From the NCBI GenBank assembly GCA_905221605.1, contig CAJNDS010000630.1, positions 55,001-72,500 of the forward strand: 17,500 bases of DNA, read 5' to 3'. The translations under genes were made by a program, and so were the position numbers. Positions 14,494 through 17,500 of this stretch are shown here, piece by piece. Every line of letters starts with the position of its first letter. Within the stretch, counting starts at the first letter, position 1. Source of the DNA: Symbiodinium natans. Lineage: Eukaryota > Sar > Dinophyceae > Suessiales > Symbiodiniaceae. Under the pieces are notes generated by a model, which searched no databases, had not been told where the DNA came from, and saw nothing but the letters and a program-made list of their open reading frames with translations.

Positions 14494-17426
14494 CATATAT
14501 GCACATACATACATATATACATACATATAACATATATATATATATACATATGTACATATGCATGTATTTATTTATTTATTTATGTATTTATTTATTTATT
14601 TATATTTCTTTATGCATATATATATAGAGAGAGAGAGAGTAGATATAGAGAGAAAGGGAGAGACAGAGAGAGGGAGAGAGTAAGAGAGAGACAGAGCGGG
14701 ACGGAGAGAGGGCGAGAGAGAGAGAGAGAGTACGGCGTGTAGAGCCACCCAGGACGTGCGCTTGTCCCCACAGGCATTCCAAAGGTCTTCGACTTTTTCA
14801 TTTTTCCGGCTCACGCCGACGATGGGGAACGGCGGGGTACGCTTGATCCCGTTTTCAGCGTATCCTAAACCCTAAACCCTAAACCATAAACCCTAAACCC
14901 CAAGCCCTAAGCCCTAAACCCTAAACCCTTTGCTTCAACCTCGAGGCCTACACCCTGGACCCCTACAGCAAACACCTTACCCCGTCAAACATGGGCACGC
15001 TGTGGCTCGGAGAGAACCGCGGCCATAGGAAAACAAGAGCTTGCAAAGTGAATCCCAGGTGCCGCAAAGACCACGAAGGTGATGTACAGCACGAAGAAGA
15101 TCGCGTAGAATTTGCTCACATGCTCAATTACAGGTCTTGCGTAGATCCCCCAATTCCCGGCGAAGGTGATTTCCTTAGCGGTGAAGGCTGCTGGAGTAGA
15201 CCAAAGCGGTGGCCCTGTTGCTGGGGATTTCAATCCAACTCATCGGAGCGCTGGGATGGTAGATGGTGTTGTTGCAGACTGTTCTGGGGGTTACGTAAAT
15301 CGGGACCCCTAAAACAGACCCCCCCCCTAATAGTAGGATGCCCATATGATAAGGACCCCAACAAGGTACCCCTAACTTCGGAACCCCCGCCCAACCCTAA
15401 ACCCTAAACCCTAAACCCTAAACCCTAAACCCTAAACCCTAAACCCTAAACCCTAAACCCTAAACCCTAAACCCTAAACCCTAAACCCCCAAACAACTGA
15501 GCAGGCTTCGTACATGGTGTAGATCGCCCGGAAAGAGGTTCCGTAGTGGAGCCAAATCCAGTCCCGATTGTCGGCATCCTGTACAGCAGTAGGCTGAGCG
15601 TTTGAAGTCTTGTTTTGGGGCTTTTGGGTCTGGGCTGGGGGTTTAGGGTTTAGGGTTCGGGGTTTTGGGGTTTAGGGTTTAGGGTTTGGGGCTTAGGGTT
15701 TAGGGTTTAGGCTTTTGCCCCAGGGCCTGTGACTCATCAATGATGAAGTCCTGGAGCAGGTTTCCGATCAGAAGGCCTCGGACATCGCTGGAGGGAGAGG
15801 AGCAAGGCCTGTAGGGCTTAGGGTTTAGGGTTTAGGGCTTAGGATTTAGGGTTTTGGGTTTTGGGTGTAGGGTATAGGAGCGTGTTTAGAGGGTCTACAG
15901 CGTCTAGACGGCTTGCTAGGGCTTATAGAATAGAGGTTGTAGGATTGATGGGATTTATACTTTGTTGAGGGGTTAACTGTTTGGATTTGCTATGGCTTTC
16001 AGGTTTGGGAACTTACGGGGCTTCAAGGTTTGCTTGGAGGTTCCTGGGTACTTATAGCCACAACTGTAAATCTACTTATAACCTACTTAGGACTTAGGGG
16101 ACTTACAAGTACAGATATAATTGGGGTTAATCATAACCCTAAACCCTAAACCCTAAGCCCCAAACCCTAAACCCTATAATTGGGGTTATAAGTACCCTGA
16201 TTCGCGGTGGCCGCACGGTTCCTTTCTACAGGGGTTTGTAGGGCTTTGGGTTGAGGGTTTAGGGTTTAGGACCCAAAACGCCCAAACTACCTTGAACCTA
16301 AAACCCCAAACTCGAAACGTGATAAACCCTGAACTCTATACATGATGAACCCCAAGCTCTGTAAACTCTAGCACTTATATAACCTAAACTCCACAAATAC
16401 ATACCGTAAACACTGTGAATTCTCAACCCTGAACACTACAAATTACAAACCCTCGTAAACCCTGCACCCCAAACCTGAACCCCAAACCTGAACCCCAAAC
16501 CCAAAACCCCAAACCCTAAACCCCAAACCCTAAACCCCAAACCCTAAACCCCAAACCCTAAACCCCAAACAGCCCTTATCACCCCGAAGCACCCACGGAC
16601 CCACACGTGCCCGCCCAGCTGCCGGAGGAAAGCATGCAAAGGCCCAGCCTCAGCAACTTATCGGCTTAGGGTGTGCTCAGGCTCTGGGGTTTAGGGTTTA
16701 GGGTTTAGGGTTTAGGGTTTAGGGTTTAGGGTTTAGGGTTTAGGGTTTAGGGTTTAGGGTTTAGGGTTTAGGGTTTAGGGTTTAGTGTTTAGGGTTCAGG
16801 CGGGTGTAGGCTTCAGGGCTCTGAGGTTGCTGAGCCTGGAGATGGCATCTGGGGCTTTGAGGGTAATGGGCTTCAGATCCTGGGCTTCAAAGGCTTTCAG
16901 GGTTGAGGGTTTAGGGTTTAGGGTTTTAGGGTTTAGGGTTTAGGGTTTAGGGTTTAGGGTTTAGGGTTTAGGGTTTAGGGTTTAGGGTTTAGGGTTTAGG
17001 GTTTAGGGTTTAGGGTTTAGGGTTCCAAGCATTGGCCCTTCATTTGGGTCCCTGACGATGTAGCCCTTATCTACACTACACTTAGTAAGGGCCCATACTT
17101 CGGATCCCCATGGTAAGGGACCAAGTTCCAACCTTAGATTTAGGGTTAAGGCTGTTTAGGGTTTTAGGGATAAACCCTTTCACCCTAGGAAACCTCAGCC
17201 CTCGACCTTAAAGCCAGACCCCTAAACCCTGGAGCCCACAGAACCCCCCAAACCTTAGAAACCCGAAACCCTGAACCCTAAACCCTAAACCCGAAACCCC
17301 TAAACCCTAAACCCGAAACCCTAAACCCGAAACCCCAAACCTCGCGCGCGCAACCAAGGAGCAAAGCCATGGACCAACTGAGTGAAGGAAGGAAGGAACT
17401 GCAGGCCTTCACCAGCACGCGCAGGC
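10751..17426 (-). CDS. Voltage-gated cation channel with C-terminal EF-hands, 3' part, ten exons
   Basis: Membrane pore protein of the Ion_trans (6TM voltage-gated Na/Ca) superfamily with a cytosolic Ca2+-sensing tail. Exons in transcript order: 17426-17348, 15787-15727, 15578-15507, 15173-15063, 14005-13924, 13637-13579, 12924-12857, 12441-12374, 11722-11629, 10838-10751. Phases join throughout and give about 259 residues: second half of S5, pore ([14 protein letters not shown]), S6 ([17 protein letters not shown]), a post-S6 linker, two EF-hands and a short basic coiled-coil-like tail ending in TAG at 10751-10753. All nine donors can be read as GC and all acceptors as AG. S1-S4 lie beyond the right end of the window. 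Whether this is a one-domain channel or the last repeat of a four-domain channel cannot be told here. The order of motifs makes chance very unlikely. Confidence 0.93.
10843..10934. repeat. Short inverted-repeat element, uninterrupted copy
   Basis: GTACTTAT at 10843-10850 and ATAAGTAC at 10927-10934 are its ends. The inside resembles 16048-16195 (TTACAAGTA, AGATATAATT, GTTATAAGTAC shared). It ends four bases from the last channel exon. Confidence 0.75.
11044..11057. repeat. C14 run
   Basis: In the last channel intron, followed by more C-rich and drifted CCCTAAA sequence to about 11140. Confidence 0.93.
11170..11211 (-). repeat. Dispersed ~46-bp repeat, copy 2
   Basis: Inverted relative to 9855-9901; lies in the last channel intron. 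Confidence 0.8.
11308..11378 (+). repeat. TTCAGGG/TTTAGGG tract
   Basis: Intron 10839-11628. Confidence 0.9.
11575..11625 (-). repeat. Short (CCCTAAA)n tract
   Basis: Lies directly against the GC donor of exon 11722-11629. Confidence 0.9.
11629..11722 (-). CDS. Channel exon: EF-hand 2 loop and exiting helix
   Basis: Encodes [20 protein letters not shown] then [10 protein letters not shown]. With the previous exon the second loop is [12 protein letters not shown]: position 1 is Ala instead of Asp, and position 12 is Asp instead of Glu. Weak or Mg2+-biased binding is therefore likely. The donor is GC (GCATGGG). Confidence 0.94.
11733..11830 (+). repeat. (TTTAGGG)n tract with GGGGTTA units
   Basis: Starts a few bases from the acceptor of exon 11722-11629. 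Confidence 0.93.
11993..12170 (-). repeat. CCCTAAA/CCCCTAAA tract
   Basis: Middle of intron 11723-12373, with 8-mer CCCCTAAA variants. Confidence 0.94.
12238..12360 (+). repeat. TTTAGGG then CTTAGGG/CTTCGGG tract
   Basis: Variant CTTAGGG block next to the donor of exon 12441-12374. Diverges from the tract at 11993-12170. Confidence 0.94.
12374..12441 (-). CDS. Channel exon: linker and EF-hand 2 entering helix
   Basis: Encodes [19 protein letters not shown] then ANS. The ALFHLL helix leads into EF-hand 2. The acceptor is GCACCCAG and the donor GC (GCTGGG). Confidence 0.9.
12519..12850 (-). repeat. Long CCCTAAA/CCCCAAA tract, about 330 bp
   Basis: CCCCAAA-rich left half and clean CCCTAAA right half, filling intron 12442-12856 up to the donor. 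Confidence 0.96.
12857..12924 (-). CDS. Channel exon: EF-hand 1 loop and exiting helix
   Basis: Encodes [16 protein letters not shown] then MDSRVT. Joined to the previous exon the loop is [12 protein letters not shown], with D1, S3, D5, G6, I8 and E12 all canonical for Ca2+ binding. The donor is GC (GCAACTGG), eight bases from a telomeric tract. Confidence 0.93.
12953..13312 (+). repeat. Longest (TTTAGGG)n tract, about 360 bp
   Basis: About fifty units. TAGGGGCTGTTTAGGG occurs at both 12943 and 13046, showing an internal duplication of roughly 103 bp. Intron 12925-13578. Confidence 0.97.
13435..13535 (+). repeat. (TTTAGGG)n tract
   Basis: About fourteen perfect units at the donor end of intron 12925-13578. 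Confidence 0.96.
13579..13637 (-). CDS. Channel exon: EF-hand 1, entering helix
   Basis: Encodes [19 protein letters not shown]. The final D is loop position 1 of the first EF-hand. The acceptor is GCAAACAG, 16 bp from the inverted-repeat element 13655-13773. The donor is GC (GCACAC). Reading through it gives a broken loop, while splicing gives a perfect one. Confidence 0.92.
13655..13773. repeat. MITE-like inverted repeat, GGGCCC family
   Basis: CTTAGGGTAGTTACATGG at 13655 pairs with CCATGTAATTACCCTTAG ending at 13773; a second arm pair (TATGGGCCCT/AGGGCCCATA) lies inside. The arms total about 37 bp. In intron 13638-13923. Confidence 0.85.
13863..13920 (-). repeat. Degenerate CCCTAAA tract
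   Basis: Abuts the donor of exon 14005-13924. Confidence 0.88.
13924..14005 (-). CDS. Channel exon: post-S6 gate helix
   Basis: Encodes [17 protein letters not shown] then [10 protein letters not shown], the strongly conserved helix that follows S6. The acceptor is CCAAG fed directly by a 20-base poly-C tract on this strand (G run 14009-14028). The donor is GC (GCCGGG), six bases before TTTAGGG repeats. Confidence 0.94.
14009..14028. repeat. G20 run (poly-C on the gene strand)
   Basis: Forms an uninterrupted polypyrimidine tract ending three bases before the exon at 14005. Confidence 0.95.
14060..14115 (+). repeat. Short TTTAGGG tract
   Basis: Intron 14006-15062. Confidence 0.88.
14330..14735. 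repeat. Compound microsatellite (AC, AT, TACA, TTTA, GA)
   Basis: (AC)n near 14452-14472, (AT)n 14473-14492, TACATA repeats, (TTTA)n 14567-14605, then (GA)n 14625-14730. It generates several low-complexity open frames that are not genes. Intron 14006-15062. Confidence 0.96.
14863..14930 (-). repeat. (CCCTAAA)n tract
   Basis: Intron 14006-15062. Confidence 0.92.
15063..15173 (-). CDS. Channel exon: outer pore and S6
   Basis: Encodes 37 residues from [20 protein letters not shown] through S6 ([17 protein letters not shown]). The acceptor is CGCTAAG and the donor GC (GCACCTGG). The open frame runs past the donor to a non-conserved tail, so open frame alone would mispredict this exon. Confidence 0.94.
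15394..15494 (-). repeat. (CCCTAAA)n tract
   Basis: About thirteen perfect units next to the pore exon donor. Confidence 0.96.
15507..15578 (-). CDS. Channel exon: pore helix and filter
   Basis: Encodes [16 protein letters not shown] and AIYTMYE: the W-x-W-x-HYGT turret and the T-x-Y-E pore signature. The TMYE glutamate is in the position expected for the filter acid. The acceptor is TGTACAG. GAA occurs both at this exon's end and at the start of the next, so the true end may be 15510 with a GA donor. Confidence 0.92.
15640..15713 (+). repeat. TTTAGGG/TTTGGGG tract
   Basis: Intron 15579-15726. Confidence 0.93.
15727..15787 (-). CDS. Channel exon: end of S5 and turret
   Basis: Encodes [20 protein letters not shown], where [12 protein letters not shown] is typical of the S5 end in this family. 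The acceptor CTCTCCCTCCAG is pyrimidine-rich. The donor is CACAG followed by GCCCTG, a GC donor. If the acceptor were the AG nine bases further on, S5 would lose its charged D and R but the spacing would be shorter. Confidence 0.9.
15818..15878 (+). repeat. Degenerate TTTAGGG tract
   Basis: Acceptor end of intron 15788-17347. Confidence 0.88.
16048..16195. repeat. Inverted-repeat element split by telomeric repeats
   Basis: Ends GGGTACTTATA (16046-16056) and TATAAGTACCC (16187-16197). Inside, TATAATTGGGGTTA occurs twice (16116-16129 and 16175-16188) around a 45-bp CCCTAAA block. Removing one copy and the block leaves about 89 bp, similar to the 92-bp element at 10843-10934. Confidence 0.82.
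16456..16570 (-). repeat. CCCCAAA/CCCTAAA alternating tract
   Basis: Largely a 14-bp CCCCAAACCCTAAA higher-order unit. Confidence 0.93.
16688..16797 (+). repeat. (TTTAGGG)n tract
   Basis: About fifteen units in intron 15788-17347. Confidence 0.96.
16906..17023 (+). repeat. (TTTAGGG)n tract
   Basis: About sixteen units in intron 15788-17347. Confidence 0.96.
17027..17130. repeat. Possible distant member of the GGGCCC inverted-repeat family
   Basis: TGGCCCTTCATTTGGGTCCC and GTAAGGGCCCATAC / GGTAAGGGACCA words resemble the arms at 13655-13773; pairing is loose. Confidence 0.4.
17220..17340 (-). repeat. Degenerate CCCTAAA/CCCGAAA tract
   Basis: Reaches the donor of the first channel exon in the window. 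Confidence 0.9.
17348..17426 (-). CDS. Channel exon: S4-S5 linker and first half of S5
   Basis: Reads [10 protein letters not shown] followed by [15 protein letters not shown], the usual start of S5 in dinoflagellate channels. The acceptor is CGCCCAG next to a TTTAGGG tract. The donor lies in a GCGCGCGC stretch; the GC that keeps phase with the next exon puts the end at 17348. A GT donor after 17341 is also possible but would break the frame, so the exact end is uncertain. Nothing upstream of this exon is in the window. Confidence 0.82.
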
Positions 17427-17435
17427 CTGGGCGAG

Positions 17436-17500
17436 TTTAGGGTTTAGGGCTTAGGGCTTAGGGTTTAGGGTTTAGGGTTTAGGGTTTAGGGTTTAGGGTT
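17436..17500 (+). repeat. (TTTAGGG)n tract running off the window
   Basis: Begins at the acceptor of exon 17426-17348 and continues past the right end. Confidence 0.94.

Noticed and set aside
14331-14814. Several overlapping open frames rich in Tyr/Ile, Ser/Leu and Arg/Glu
   Set aside because: All come from AT, TACA and GA microsatellites inside the channel intron 14006-15062.
14991-15407. 138-residue plus-strand open frame
   Set aside because: Antisense shadow of the S6 exon at 15063-15173.
16570-16680. Possible extra small S5 exon ([10 protein letters not shown] frame)
   Set aside because: The flanking exons already join in phase, and the residues do not fit S5.
1-17500. tRNA, rRNA, CRISPR or viral genes
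   Set aside because: No cloverleaf, rRNA motif, spaced direct-repeat array or viral protein signature seen on either strand.

Overview
This is nuclear DNA of a eukaryote, most likely a dinoflagellate of the Symbiodiniaceae type. The main reasons are dozens of TTTAGGG tracts (the plant/alveolate telomere unit), very short exons, introns that mostly begin GC rather than GT, and an EF-hand voltage-gated cation channel of a kind abundant in those genomes. Genus cannot be told from the window. Nothing bacterial or plastid is visible. No tRNA, rRNA, CRISPR array or intact autonomous transposon was seen.

The visible genes all lie on the minus strand, read from high to low coordinates. (1) At 17426-10751 is the 3' part of a voltage-gated cation channel, running from S5 through the pore, S6 and two EF-hands to the stop codon. 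Its ten exons were found by matching remembered family motifs, and their phases join without error. (2) At 9280-4197 is a reconstructed 17-exon gene for a protein of about 291 residues, family not recognised. (3) At 3831-262 is a reconstructed 13-exon gene for a protein of about 271 residues with two or three hydrophobic segments, family not recognised. Genes 2 and 3 rest on open frames, splice signals and unbroken phase only, so they are good hypotheses rather than proven models. The three genes lie head to tail, as expected for a dinoflagellate unidirectional gene array. Their jobs are not obviously linked.

Most of the sequence between exons is simple. Roughly 40 tracts of (TTTAGGG)n, in both orientations, sit inside the introns and often start within 5-12 bp of a splice donor. 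Other introns hold short inverted-repeat (MITE-like) elements, AT microsatellites or long G/C runs that become poly-C tracts upstream of acceptors. One intron (4269-4397) is almost exactly one inverted-repeat element, which is what an introner (intron-making transposon) would leave. The intergenic stretch 9281-10750 contains a head-to-head telomeric junction at about 10343.

The most interesting reading is a gene cluster whose introns are built from telomere repeats and palindromic elements and spliced mainly through GC-AG sites. A full genome, RNA-seq and a splice-aware protein search would test it.
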